Below are positions 1 through 6,620 of a DNA stretch of 9,134 bases, piece after piece; position 1 is the first letter of the stretch; the number at the start of each line of letters is the position of its first letter. The DNA is from Dokdonella_A sp039926025. GTDB taxonomy: Bacteria > Pseudomonadota > Gammaproteobacteria > Xanthomonadales > Rhodanobacteraceae. A program made the position numbers and the translations under genes. The stretch spans positions 1 through 9,134 of the forward strand of contig JBDSXV010000057.1 of the NCBI GenBank assembly GCA_039926025.1, in the 5' to 3' direction. The notes beneath the pieces are model-generated. The model saw nothing but the letters and a program-made list of their open reading frames with translations, was not told the origin of the DNA and searched no databases.

Positions 1-2
1 AG

Positions 3-491
3 CGCGTCGTTGGCGTCAGGGGATTGGCCGTTGAGCTGGACGTGATCCTGCCCGGCAGCAGCAAGCGCACGGACTCGGATATCGCGCGGGCCGCGACGTC
101 CGCGCTGGATTGGAGCGCCTCGGTCCCCCTCGGCGCGATCAAGGTCAAGGTCGAGGATGGCTGGGTCACATTGTCCGGTGAAGTCGAGTGGGCCTATGTG
201 CTCGCTGCAGCGTCCAACTGCGTGCGCACGCTCGTCGGCGTCAAGGGTGTCATCGACAACGTGGAGCTTCGCCCACGTGCCGAGCCGCACGACGTGAAGA
301 ACAAGATCGAGGCAGCGCTGCAGCGTCGCGCGCACTTCGATACCAAAGGGATTACCGTGGCCGTCGACGAGGGCACCGTAACGTTGTCCGGGATGGTCGA
401 TTCCTGGGCCGAACGCGAGACCGTCGAACACGCTGCGTGGAACGCACCCGGCGTGCACAAGGTCGTGGACAATCTGGTCATTGCGAACTAG
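3..491 (+). CDS. BON-domain protein, multi-BON, 5' end outside the window
   Basis: The reading frame is open from the first bases of the window to a TAG stop, giving 162 residues of a longer protein. The start lies upstream. The first visible residues (about 1-17, VVGVRG..ELDVILPGS) look like the end of one BON domain. A complete BON domain follows at about 23-91, with the core VKVEDGWVTLSGEVEW and then VRTLVGVKGVIDNV. Another is at about 93-162, with ITVAVDEGTVTLSGMVDSW and WNAPGVHKVVDNLVI. The repeated layout of helix, GxVTLxGxV strand pair, helix and GVxxVxxN is the family hallmark. BON domains bind phospholipid or act as adaptor modules (OsmY, Kbp/YgaU). Soluble triple-BON proteins are common in proteobacterial stress clusters, where their exact role is unknown. 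The N-terminus is missing, so a signal peptide cannot be judged. The gene converges on the PRPP synthetase gene and shares a terminator with it. Family assignment is firm; function is not. Confidence 0.9.
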   Translation, partial: RVVGVRGLAVELDVILPGSSKRTDSDIARAATSALDWSASVPLGAIKVKVEDGWVTLSGEVEWAYVLAAASNCVRTLVGVKGVIDNVELRPRAEPHDVKNKIEAALQRRAHFDTKGITVAVDEGTVTLSGMVDSWAERETVEHAAWNAPGVHKVVDNLVIAN

Positions 492-529
492 ATCGAATGC
501 GGATCGGTCGTTGACTCCAGGTTCGAGGA

Positions 530-559
530 AAAAAGCCCGCGTTGATTCGCGGGCTTTTT
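530..559. terminator. Bidirectional rho-independent terminator between converging genes
   Basis: A 12-bp inverted repeat runs from 530-541 (AAAAAGCCCGCG) to 548-559 (CGCGGGCTTTTT) with a 6-base loop (TTGATT). The GC stem is flanked by an A-tract on one side and a T-tract on the other, so it reads as a hairpin plus U-run on both strands. It lies 38 bases after the BON stop and 7 bases past the end of the minus-strand PRPP synthetase gene, so one element can stop transcription from both sides. Confidence 0.92.
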
Positions 560-566
560 GTTGCGC

Positions 567-1475
567 TCACGCCATGCTCGAACGAATGCTGTGCAGTCGT
601 TCGCGAACCAGAGGAGTCAGCAGGTCCGCTACGTCGATCGCGGCGCCGGGGCCGTCGATGGTATTGGTCGTCACCACGCGTGCCGCGCCCGCGGCCTGCA
701 GCATCGCGGCGGTCTCATCGGCGAAAAGGCCGTGGACCGCAATGCAAACGGCCGGCAGGGAACCGAGTGCGCGCAAGTGGCCGAGCGTTTCGGCCATGGT
801 ATGACCCGATGAAATGATGTCGTCGACGAGCACGGGCGTTCGGCCCTCGACAACCGAACGGTCGATCGCGGAGACGCTGACGTCACGATCGCCGCGGCGG
901 CGCTTTTCGAGTATCACGACCGGTGCGCTGACACGCTGGGCAAGTGGCTCGACCCATTGCGCACTTTCTCCATCCGGTCCGATCAGAACGGGGTTGGCCA
1001 CGTTCGCGCGGATCCACCCTGCAATCGAAGGCATTGCCGAAATACTGCGGGCGGGGATCGTGAATAAGGTCTGCAGGTCCGCATGACGATGCAGATGGGG
1101 ATCGACCGTCACGAGCCAGTCGACGGCCCACGACAGGAATGCGGCAAAGTGCAGCGAGCTGATCGCTTCACCGGCATGGAAACGCGCATCCTGGCGCATG
1201 TAGGCAAGATAAGGCGCGACAAGGCCGACCGAGCGGGCACCGAATTCGCGCGCGGCGCGTGCAGCGAACAGCAGGGGAAGTGCGAGGCGATCAGGGTCGC
1301 AAAGAGTGCATGCCAGGATCACGTCGCGATCTTGGCAGTCTCCTTCCAGCGCAATCAGCGACTCGCCGTCGGGAAAATGCCGCCAATGGAGGATGCCGCT
1401 CGTTGCACCGACGTCTTCACGCAGTCGATCGGACAACGACGCCACTCCTGGAAACGCGAACACGATCGGGTTCAT
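567..1475 (-). CDS. prs: Ribose-phosphate pyrophosphokinase (PRPP synthetase), short archaeal-like form
   Basis: This 302-aa cytoplasmic enzyme should catalyse ribose-5-P + ATP <-> PRPP + AMP. Visible family motifs in order are FPDGE (34-38); APYLAYMRQDARF (87-99), the ATP-binding flexible-loop region with R94, Q95, D96 and R98; TVDPHLH (123-129), carrying the Mg-binding histidine; GPDGESAQW (166-174); EKRRRGDRDV (190-199), with the catalytic-loop Lys and Arg; and VDDIISSGHT (217-226), the phosphoribosyl-binding loop. Both PRTase-like halves and all key residues are present, so it looks active. It is slightly shorter than the roughly 315-aa housekeeping bacterial Prs. The TVDPHLH and KRxxGDRxV forms resemble archaeal/class III-like enzymes, so it is probably an accessory paralog rather than the essential prs. 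The ATG overlaps the TGA of the upstream phosphorylase gene by four bases (1472-1475), which indicates translational coupling and a shared task. In this context it may also run in reverse, turning PRPP + AMP into R5P + ATP (inference). Confidence 0.9.
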   Translation of the reverse strand: MNPIVFAFPGVASLSDRLREDVGATSGILHWRHFPDGESLIALEGDCQDRDVILACTLCDPDRLALPLLFAARAAREFGARSVGLVAPYLAYMRQDARFHAGEAISSLHFAAFLSWAVDWLVTVDPHLHRHADLQTLFTIPARSISAMPSIAGWIRANVANPVLIGPDGESAQWVEPLAQRVSAPVVILEKRRRGDRDVSVSAIDRSVVEGRTPVLVDDIISSGHTMAETLGHLRALGSLPAVCIAVHGLFADETAAMLQAAGAARVVTTNTIDGPGAAIDVADLLTPLVRERLHSIRSSMA

Positions 1476-3052
1476 GAGTCGTTGTCCATTCGAATGATCT
1501 GCGGATGGCTTTCGAAATAATCGCGCGCGTAGCGCAACTCGCCTTCCGACTCGGCATGCAACGTCAGCAGTGGCTCGCCGGCAACGATGTGCTTTTCGAG
1601 CGGCGCGTGCAGGACGAGGCCGGCACTTGCATCGCGCGGCGCGCCGGCAAGCTTGGCGACTTTGGCGAGCTTGCGATTGTCGATGTCCGTCACGACTCCG
1701 GAGGTGCCCGACACGATCGTGAACCGCTGCGCCGCCACAGGCGGCTCGTGAAATGCGCCCTGCGCTTCGCAGATCGACTGGAACTTGCGCCAGGCCGCGC
1801 CCGATTGCAGCAGCCCCTCCGCCTTGCTGCGGCCCGTTCCAGCAAGTACCGATGGATCGAATTCGAGCACTCTTCCGGCCAGATCGAGCGCGTGATTGCG
1901 CAAATTCACGGCGGCATCCTCGGTGTTCCGCAACACGCGCAACACCTCCCAGGCTTCCAGTGCAGGGCCGATGCCGCGACCCACCGGCTGCCTGCCATCG
2001 CTGATCTGCACGACCACGCTGAGGTCGATGGCGGCTGCCACATCCAGCAGGCGCTTGCCGAGTGCCGCGGCGGCCTCCGGAGTGCGGACCTTTGCGGTAG
2101 GCCCCACGGGCACGTCGAGGACGACATGGGTCGCTCCCGCCGCCTTCTTCTTCGACAAGACGCTTGCGATCAGCTGGACGTCGCTGTCGAAATCGAGCGA
2201 GCGCTCGACCCGAATCAATACGTCATCCGCGGGACTGAGGCTTACGGCTCCGCCCCACACGATGCAACCGCCCTCGCGTTCGACCACGCGCCGCATCGCG
2301 CGAAGATCGAGATCGACCTTGGTCATTGTCGCCATCGTGTCTGCGGTGCCGGCAGGCGAGGTGATTGCGCGCGAGGAGGTCTTCGGTATCAAACCGCCAG
2401 CGGCAGCAACGATGGCCACGATGATGGGCGTTGTGCGATTGCCGGGAAGTCCGCCGACGCTGTGCTTGTCCAGCACGATCTTGCTCGGCCAGTGGAGCTG
2501 CTCTCCCACAGCCACCATCGCTTCCGTCAACGCGACACTCTCCGCGAGATCGAATTCCGCCGATGTGCAGGCCGTGACGAATGCGGCGATTTCGATATCC
2601 GACAGACGGCCATCGATGGCGTCCTGCAGCAGGCCCTGGCATTGCGCACGAACCAGTCGGTGTCCGTACACTTTCCCGCGAAGATCGCTGGCTGACTCTG
2701 CCGGCGAAGAGTGGGCAAGCGTGACGTGGTCGCCTTGGTGGGCGCCCAGTCGATGCCACGCCGCTTCCGACAAACCGGCCGCTCCGGTGCCGAGCCAGTC
2801 TCCGCTGATCACATTCAGTGTCGCCACGATGCTGCGTGTGCCATGCCGCACGACCACGCGCGCCAATGCGTCGAATCCGATCGATTTGCAGGCAATGCTG
2901 TCTCGATGCAGGTATACGACGGATTCCTGATAGGTGTCGACACCGATCCGTGTGACTTGCATGCGTGCGCTGGCAGCCAACGCCCCTTCCGCGGTCAGCT
3001 CGTCACGGATGTGCCGCGCCGGGGTGGCGTTTTCAGCGGCTTTCGTTTCCAT
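1472..3052 (-). CDS. Thymidine phosphorylase family protein, AMP (nucleoside-monophosphate) phosphorylase-like
   Basis: This 526-aa member of the long pyrimidine-phosphorylase family includes archaeal AMP phosphorylase and bacterial proteins usually named putative thymidine phosphorylase. AMP phosphorylases convert NMP + Pi to free base + ribose 1,5-bisphosphate. Deoxyribonucleoside phosphorolysis is the alternative activity. Residues about 30-115 form the extra N-terminal domain typical of the long family (RIGVDTYQESVVYLHRD). The catalytic part has DKHSVGGLPGNRTTP (from 195), KTSSRAITSPAGTADT (224-239), and SDGRQPVGRGIGPALEAWE further on. SPAGTADT replaces the TGGTLD-type motif of classical DeoA and matches the AMP-phosphorylase branch. 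The frame stays open upstream to an ATG at 3256, but the ATG at 3052 is preferred: the extension has no family similarity and would cover two FNR-type boxes. No good Shine-Dalgarno precedes 3052, so the exact start is less certain. It is the first gene of an operon with the PRPP synthetase (4-base overlap). Confidence 0.87.
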   Translation of the reverse strand: METKAAENATPARHIRDELTAEGALAASARMQVTRIGVDTYQESVVYLHRDSIACKSIGFDALARVVVRHGTRSIVATLNVISGDWLGTGAAGLSEAAWHRLGAHQGDHVTLAHSSPAESASDLRGKVYGHRLVRAQCQGLLQDAIDGRLSDIEIAAFVTACTSAEFDLAESVALTEAMVAVGEQLHWPSKIVLDKHSVGGLPGNRTTPIIVAIVAAAGGLIPKTSSRAITSPAGTADTMATMTKVDLDLRAMRRVVEREGGCIVWGGAVSLSPADDVLIRVERSLDFDSDVQLIASVLSKKKAAGATHVVLDVPVGPTAKVRTPEAAAALGKRLLDVAAAIDLSVVVQISDGRQPVGRGIGPALEAWEVLRVLRNTEDAAVNLRNHALDLAGRVLEFDPSVLAGTGRSKAEGLLQSGAAWRKFQSICEAQGAFHEPPVAAQRFTIVSGTSGVVTDIDNRKLAKVAKLAGAPRDASAGLVLHAPLEKHIVAGEPLLTLHAESEGELRYARDYFESHPQIIRMDNDS

Positions 3053-3085
3053 ATCGAGGCGATTCCGTGGGTGGGATGCGGCATC

Positions 3086-3091
3086 GTGATA
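3086..3091 (-). promoter_or_regulatory. Possible -10 element of the phosphorylase-prs promoter
   Basis: On the minus strand the hexamer TATCAC matches TATAAT at four of six positions. It would give a transcript start near 3075-3080 and a leader of about 23-28 bases before the ATG at 3052. The perfect FNR-type box centred at 3116.5 would then be at about -37 to -41, close to the class II activator position. An overlapping alternative, CACGAT, fits the -41.5 spacing better but matches the consensus less well. No -35 is evident, as expected for a class II promoter. Confidence 0.4.
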
Positions 3092-3109
3092 CGGGAGTTG
3101 CTTCGTATG

Positions 3110-3123
3110 TTGATACGGATCAA
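3110..3123. promoter_or_regulatory. Perfect FNR/ANR box TTGAT-ACGG-ATCAA
   Basis: The sequence TTGATACGGATCAA matches all ten specified bases of the FNR/ANR consensus TTGAT-N4-ATCAA. It is centred 64 bases upstream of the phosphorylase ATG, in a good place to activate that promoter. FNR/ANR are [4Fe-4S] oxygen sensors; DNR- or CRP-family relatives bind similar sites. The regulator itself is not in the window. Confidence 0.85.
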
Positions 3124-3166
3124 TTGGGCCATGCAGGAACCAGCGCTTTGGCGGATATCGCCGGAA

Positions 3167-3180
3167 TTGATGCATGTCAA
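3167..3180. promoter_or_regulatory. FNR/ANR-type box TTGAT-GCAT-GTCAA
   Basis: The sequence TTGATGCATGTCAA matches nine of ten consensus positions, with G for A at the start of the right half. GTCAA half-sites are a common natural variant in ANR/DNR targets. Its centre is 57 bp from the centre of the perfect box, further from the phosphorylase gene. It may be an upstream (class I-like) site for that operon or an auxiliary site for the divergent usp promoter. Confidence 0.75.
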
Positions 3181-3393
3181 CGCAGCGGGCAATGAACGCG
3201 CATGCAGCGGAAAGGACCGGCTGCGATCTGATCTTCATGGCATCGCGTGAAATCAATGGGCAGGCAAGCCCGCAGAACCGCAGAGATACGCAAAATGTCC
3301 TTGGTCACTGCACGGTGCCCGTGCCGGTCTATCGTTGAGCTGCGGTGCCGCTTGATCTCGTTCGTCCCTGCACGTCTGCCGCGGGGGCGCGAT

Positions 3394-3407
3394 TTGATGC
3401 AGGTCAA
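3394..3407. promoter_or_regulatory. FNR/ANR-type box TTGAT-GCAG-GTCAA upstream of usp
   Basis: The sequence TTGATGCAGGTCAA matches nine of ten FNR/ANR consensus positions and differs by one base from the box at 3167-3180. It is centred 41-42 bases before a predicted usp transcript start near 3442, the standard class II activator spacing. The supporting -10 hexamer is the weak TAGGCT at 3429-3434. Confidence 0.78.
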
Positions 3408-3413
3408 TACGCC

Positions 3414-3437
3414 TGCAGCCCGCCTGCGTAGGCTGCA
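3414..3437. repeat. Inverted repeat overlapping the predicted usp core promoter
   Basis: Seven-base arms TGCAGCC (3414-3420) and GGCTGCA (3431-3437) are separated by 10 bases. The repeat lies just downstream of the third FNR-type box and covers the presumed -10 of usp. It could be an operator for a second regulator or simply chance in GC-rich DNA. No T-run follows, so it is not a terminator. Confidence 0.4.
3429..3434 (+). promoter_or_regulatory. Possible -10 element of the usp promoter
   Basis: TAGGCT keeps the first T, the A and the last T of TATAAT, the most conserved -10 positions. It predicts a start near 3442 and a leader of about 77 bases. It is chosen mainly because the FNR-type box at 3394-3407 would then be centred at about -41.5. 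The match alone is weak. Confidence 0.35.
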
Positions 3438-3518
3438 ATGAGCGAATGCGGATGCGCCGAGGTCCGGCGGCACACCTGCGTTGAGATGCTTCTCGCTGCG
3501 AGCCATTGGAGATTCACC

Positions 3519-3956
3519 ATGTTCAAGCACATTTTGATTCCCACGGACGGCTCGAAGCTCTCTGAGGAAGCAGTCAAGCAGGGCGTGCGTTTTGCGCATT
3601 CAATAGGCGCTCGCATCACGTGCTTCCACGCGGTTCCGCGATTCAGCACCTCGGAAGTGATGATGGAGCTGTTGGAGACCACGCGCGGCGACTACGCCAA
3701 GGCAGTGTTGGCCTATGCCTCCGAGCATCTGCGACATCTATCGAAGATCGCGCAAGCGGCAGGGGTGCCTTGCGATGTGGCACATACAACCAGTGACGAT
3801 CCCGCCGGCGAAATCATCAAGGCAGCCGAGGCGAAGGGATGTGACCTTATCCTGATGGCGTCTCACGGTAGGCGCGGAATCCATGGTCTGCTCCTGGGCA
3901 GCGAAACGCAGAAGGTGCTGACCCACAGTCGCATTCCCGTGATGGTCTATCGCTGA
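3519..3956 (+). CDS. Universal stress protein, UspA family, single domain
   Basis: This 145-aa cytoplasmic Usp has the usual length of a single-domain member. It opens with the family start MFKHILIPTDGS (ATP-contacting Asp at residue 10). It has the middle motif DDPAGEIIKAAEAKGCDLILMASHG and ends with SETQKVLTHSRIPVMVYR. The nucleotide loop reads A114-S-H-G117, nine residues, then G127-S128. This matches the ATP-binding pattern G-2x-G-9x-G-S/T, with Ala at the first Gly, so ATP binding is likely. The frame opens upstream at 3438, but GGAGA at 3508-3512, six bases before the ATG at 3519, and the family N-terminus fix the start. Such proteins support survival in stasis and anoxia by poorly defined means. 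An FNR-type box upstream suggests low-oxygen induction. The ATPase gene starts 111 bases downstream with no clear terminator between, so the two may be cotranscribed. Confidence 0.93.
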   Translation: MFKHILIPTDGSKLSEEAVKQGVRFAHSIGARITCFHAVPRFSTSEVMMELLETTRGDYAKAVLAYASEHLRHLSKIAQAAGVPCDVAHTTSDDPAGEIIKAAEAKGCDLILMASHGRRGIHGLLLGSETQKVLTHSRIPVMVYR

Positions 3957-4067
3957 TCGCAGCGGTCGCATCGGCCATCCATTTCATGTGTCATCCGGCA
4001 GCGCCGGCGTGATCGGGGTCGCATGGCGTCGCGCCACTGCGTTCTGAAGCCCATCGGAGAATGCGGA

Positions 4068-6620
4068 ATGAAAAAAGAGGACGACGCGAAGATCGGGAGC
4101 TTTGGTGGACTCGATCCGCAAGAGGCTGCTCGACGTCTCTGCGCTCAGGGTCCGAACGTGCTGCCCGGCGGCGAATCGAAATCCATCTTCGCCATTGTTC
4201 TCGGCGTGGTGGCGGAGCCGATGTTCCTCATGCTGCTGGTCGCAGGAGGACTCTATCTTGCGCTCGGCAATCGGGCCGAAGCAGCGTTCCTCCTGTCGTT
4301 CGTGTTCGTGGTCATCGGCATCGCGTTGATGCAGGAACGCAAGACGCAACGTGCGCTGGAATCGCTGCGTGAGCTATCCGCTCCGCGTGCGTTGGTCATC
4401 CGTGGGGGACACGAGATCCGCATTCCCGGGCGCGATGTCGTGCAGGGGGACATTCTTGTCCTGCACGAAGGCGATCGCATCGCCGCGGACGCGAGCCTGC
4501 TGGAGGGACATCTGGATGTCGACGAATCGCTTCTGACGGGCGAGGCGGTGCCCGTGACCAAGCTTCCGGGCGATCACAGCGCATTGCTCTTCGCGAGCAC
4601 GGTGGTAACCAAAGGCGTCGGCATGGCCGAGGTCAGTGCGACCGCTTCGGCGACGGCGGTGGGGCGGATCGGCGCAGCGCTCGATTCGACGGTGGAGCCT
4701 GTGTCGGGTCTGCAAAAAGCGTCGCGTCGTCTGATTCGGAACCTGACCATCGGCGGTCTGCTGCTGGCTTGCGTGTATTGCCTCGTCGACTGGCTCTGGG
4801 ATCGACATGGCTTTCTGGAGAGTGTGCTAGCTGCCATCGCTCTCACGATGGCGATCTTGCCGGAAGAGATTCCGGTCATCCTGACCGTGTTTCTCGCGCT
4901 GGGGGCGTGGCGCATTTCGCGGCACAAGGTGCTGACCCGGCGAATTTCCGCGGTCGAATCGCTCGGCGCAATCACGGTCCTGGCTGTCGACAAGACCGGC
5001 ACGCTGACGCAGAACCGCATGCAGGTGGCGATGCTGGCGACGCCCGACGAGTCGTTCCGCGACGAGGGCGCCGTCGATCTACCAGAGTCGTTTCATATTC
5101 TGGTCGAGTTCGCGATGCTGGCCACCCCACTCGATCCATTCGATCCGATGGAGAAGGCGATCCAGCAGTTCGGTCTGCGCTGGCTCGCCGGCACCGAACA
5201 TGTGCATGCGCAATTCGTCCCTGAATTCGAATACGGCCTTTCGCCCGACATCCTTGCGATGACCCGAGTATTCCGCGGCGATTCCCCGACGCTTCACCTG
5301 CTTGCCACGAAAGGTGCGCCGGAAGCGGTGATTGATCTTTGCCATCTGCCGGATGCTGAACGTGACGCGATCCTGCGACAGGTCGAAGAAATGGCTGAGG
5401 ACGGTCTGCGTGTGCTTGGCGTCGCGCGCGGCGAATGGCAGGGAAGCGAGTGGCCCAAGAGCCAGCACGACTTCACGTTTCATTTCCTCGGCTTGGTCGG
5501 ACTCATCGATCCGCCGCGTGCCGAGGTTCCGGCTGCCATCGCCGAATGCCGCGCCGCCGGCGTACGCATCGTGATGCTGACGGGCGATCATCCGGCGACT
5601 GCGCGCGCGATCGCGCGCCAGGTCGGTCTGAGCGATCGACCGCAGGTCATCACCGGCGCGGAAATCGAAACACTGACCGACGAGGCTTTGCGCGAACGCA
5701 TGCAGCACGTCGATCTGTGCGCGCGCATGCAGCCGGTGCAGAAGTTGCGTCTCGTGCAAGTGCTGCAAGGTGGCGGCGACGTCGTCGGCATGACCGGGGA
5801 CGGCGTCAACGATGCGCCCGCACTCAAGGCGGCCGATGTCGGCATTGCCATGGGCGAACGCGGTACAGATGTGGCGCGCGAAGCGGCGGCGCTGGTTCTG
5901 CTCGACGACAGTTTCGCCCGTATCGTCGCCGCCATCCGCCAGGGGCGCAGGATCCACGACAACATCACCAAGGCCACCGGCTTCGTCTTCGCGGTGCACA
6001 TGCCGATCATCGCGCTGGCCCTCGTACCCGCGCTGCTGCACTGGCCAGTGTTGCTGATGCCGGTCCACATCGTGATGCTGGAATTGTTGATCGATCCAGC
6101 CTGCTCGATCGTGTTCGAAGCGGAGTCCGAATCCTCGGGCATCATGATGCGCCCCCCGCGTGCGCCCTCCGAGTCGCCATTCTCCCGGCCGCGTCTGACA
6201 TACGCGGTGGCGCAAGGTTTGGGATTCGCCTGCATCCTGCTGTTCGGCTATGGCCTGCTGATCAGCCACGGTGGCGATCCCGCACAAAGCCGCACGTCTG
6301 TTTTCATCGCGCTCGTATTGGGCGTGTTCGTGCTGACGCTGGCCAATCGCGATGTCTCGCGCAGTCTGCTGATGCGCGCTCCCGCAAGGAATCCCTGGAT
6401 CTTGCGCATGCTCGGGGGTGTATCGCTGATGCTGGTTCTGGTGATCGGCGTACCATTGCTGAGAACGATAATGGGCCTCGCGCCACCGCATGCGGATACG
6501 CTGGTGGCCTCGGCCCTGATGCTGCTTGCTTCAGTGGTCTGGCTCGACGGCTTGCGCCTGGCCACGGGCTTCCTTCGCGCAAGGTTGCCGGTGCCGCGCA
6601 TGCGCGGGAACCGCACGTGA
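4068..6620 (+). CDS. P-type cation-transporting ATPase (P2-like, 10 TM, substrate unassigned)
   Basis: This 850-aa inner-membrane ion pump has an N-terminal cation-ATPase segment (GLDPQEAARRL..GPNVLP, 15-33). M1/M2 lie at about 40-88, the actuator loop TGE at 157-159 and M3/M4 at about 225-280. The phosphorylated Asp is in DKTGT (308-312). The nucleotide domain has KGAPE (415-419) and MLTGDHP (503-509), and the hinge TGDGVNDAP starts at 576. Six more membrane segments run from about 638 to the C-terminus. M4 carries PEEIP (265-269) instead of the PEGLP of Ca pumps, and M6 carries LELLIDP with Asp676. There are no N-terminal CxxC metal domains and no CPC motif, which argues against Cu, Zn or Cd. 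Ca2+, Mn2+, Mg2+ or a monovalent ion remain possible. The ATG at 4068 follows GGAGA (4056-4060) at good spacing and is preferred over the in-frame ATG at 4023. No strong promoter is visible in the 111-bp gap after usp. Family is certain; ion is not. Confidence 0.93.
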   Translation: MKKEDDAKIGSFGGLDPQEAARRLCAQGPNVLPGGESKSIFAIVLGVVAEPMFLMLLVAGGLYLALGNRAEAAFLLSFVFVVIGIALMQERKTQRALESLRELSAPRALVIRGGHEIRIPGRDVVQGDILVLHEGDRIAADASLLEGHLDVDESLLTGEAVPVTKLPGDHSALLFASTVVTKGVGMAEVSATASATAVGRIGAALDSTVEPVSGLQKASRRLIRNLTIGGLLLACVYCLVDWLWDRHGFLESVLAAIALTMAILPEEIPVILTVFLALGAWRISRHKVLTRRISAVESLGAITVLAVDKTGTLTQNRMQVAMLATPDESFRDEGAVDLPESFHILVEFAMLATPLDPFDPMEKAIQQFGLRWLAGTEHVHAQFVPEFEYGLSPDILAMTRVFRGDSPTLHLLATKGAPEAVIDLCHLPDAERDAILRQVEEMAEDGLRVLGVARGEWQGSEWPKSQHDFTFHFLGLVGLIDPPRAEVPAAIAECRAAGVRIVMLTGDHPATARAIARQVGLSDRPQVITGAEIETLTDEALRERMQHVDLCARMQPVQKLRLVQVLQGGGDVVGMTGDGVNDAPALKAADVGIAMGERGTDVAREAAALVLLDDSFARIVAAIRQGRRIHDNITKATGFVFAVHMPIIALALVPALLHWPVLLMPVHIVMLELLIDPACSIVFEAESESSGIMMRPPRAPSESPFSRPRLTYAVAQGLGFACILLFGYGLLISHGGDPAQSRTSVFIALVLGVFVLTLANRDVSRSLLMRAPARNPWILRMLGGVSLMLVLVIGVPLLRTIMGLAPPHADTLVASALMLLASVVWLDGLRLATGFLRARLPVPRMRGNRT

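Larger units (their letters stand above)
3053..3518. promoter_or_regulatory. Divergent control region between the phosphorylase operon and usp
   Basis: This 466-bp stretch separates the minus-strand phosphorylase-prs operon from the plus-strand usp. No convincing gene lies in it. Short ORFs crossing it on both strands have no recognisable products or ribosome-binding sites. It holds three FNR/ANR-type palindromes (3110-3123, 3167-3180, 3394-3407), weak -10-like hexamers for both directions and an inverted repeat at 3414-3437. Two boxes sit near the phosphorylase start and one near usp, so both transcription units are probably induced by low oxygen. Oxygen control is inferred from the site sequences only. 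Confidence 0.8.

Noticed and set aside
24..26. TTG as the start of the BON-domain protein
   Set aside because: The frame is open upstream to the window edge and the upstream codons continue a BON-domain ending (VVGVRG), so the real start is outside the window.
1505..2695. 396-codon plus-strand ORF opposite the phosphorylase gene
   Set aside because: It is antisense to a well-conserved enzyme, with low-complexity Arg/His-rich translation and no family match.
3053..3256. N-terminal extension of the phosphorylase frame to an ATG at 3256 (68 more residues)
   Set aside because: The extension has no family similarity and overlaps two strong FNR-type boxes, so it is promoter DNA; the start at 3052 fits the family length.
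3352..3365. TTGAT at 3352 as a fourth FNR-type box
   Set aside because: The left half is perfect but the right half at the proper spacing (TTCGT) does not match, so it is only a half-site.
3994..4008. Short hairpin CCGGC-AGC-GCCGG between usp and the ATPase gene as a terminator
   Set aside because: It has only a 5-bp stem with no T-run after it; such short GC palindromes are common here.
5079..6491. 470-codon minus-strand ORF opposite the ATPase gene
   Set aside because: It is antisense to an intact, motif-rich P-type ATPase; its His/Arg/Gln-rich composition is typical of shadow frames in GC-rich DNA.
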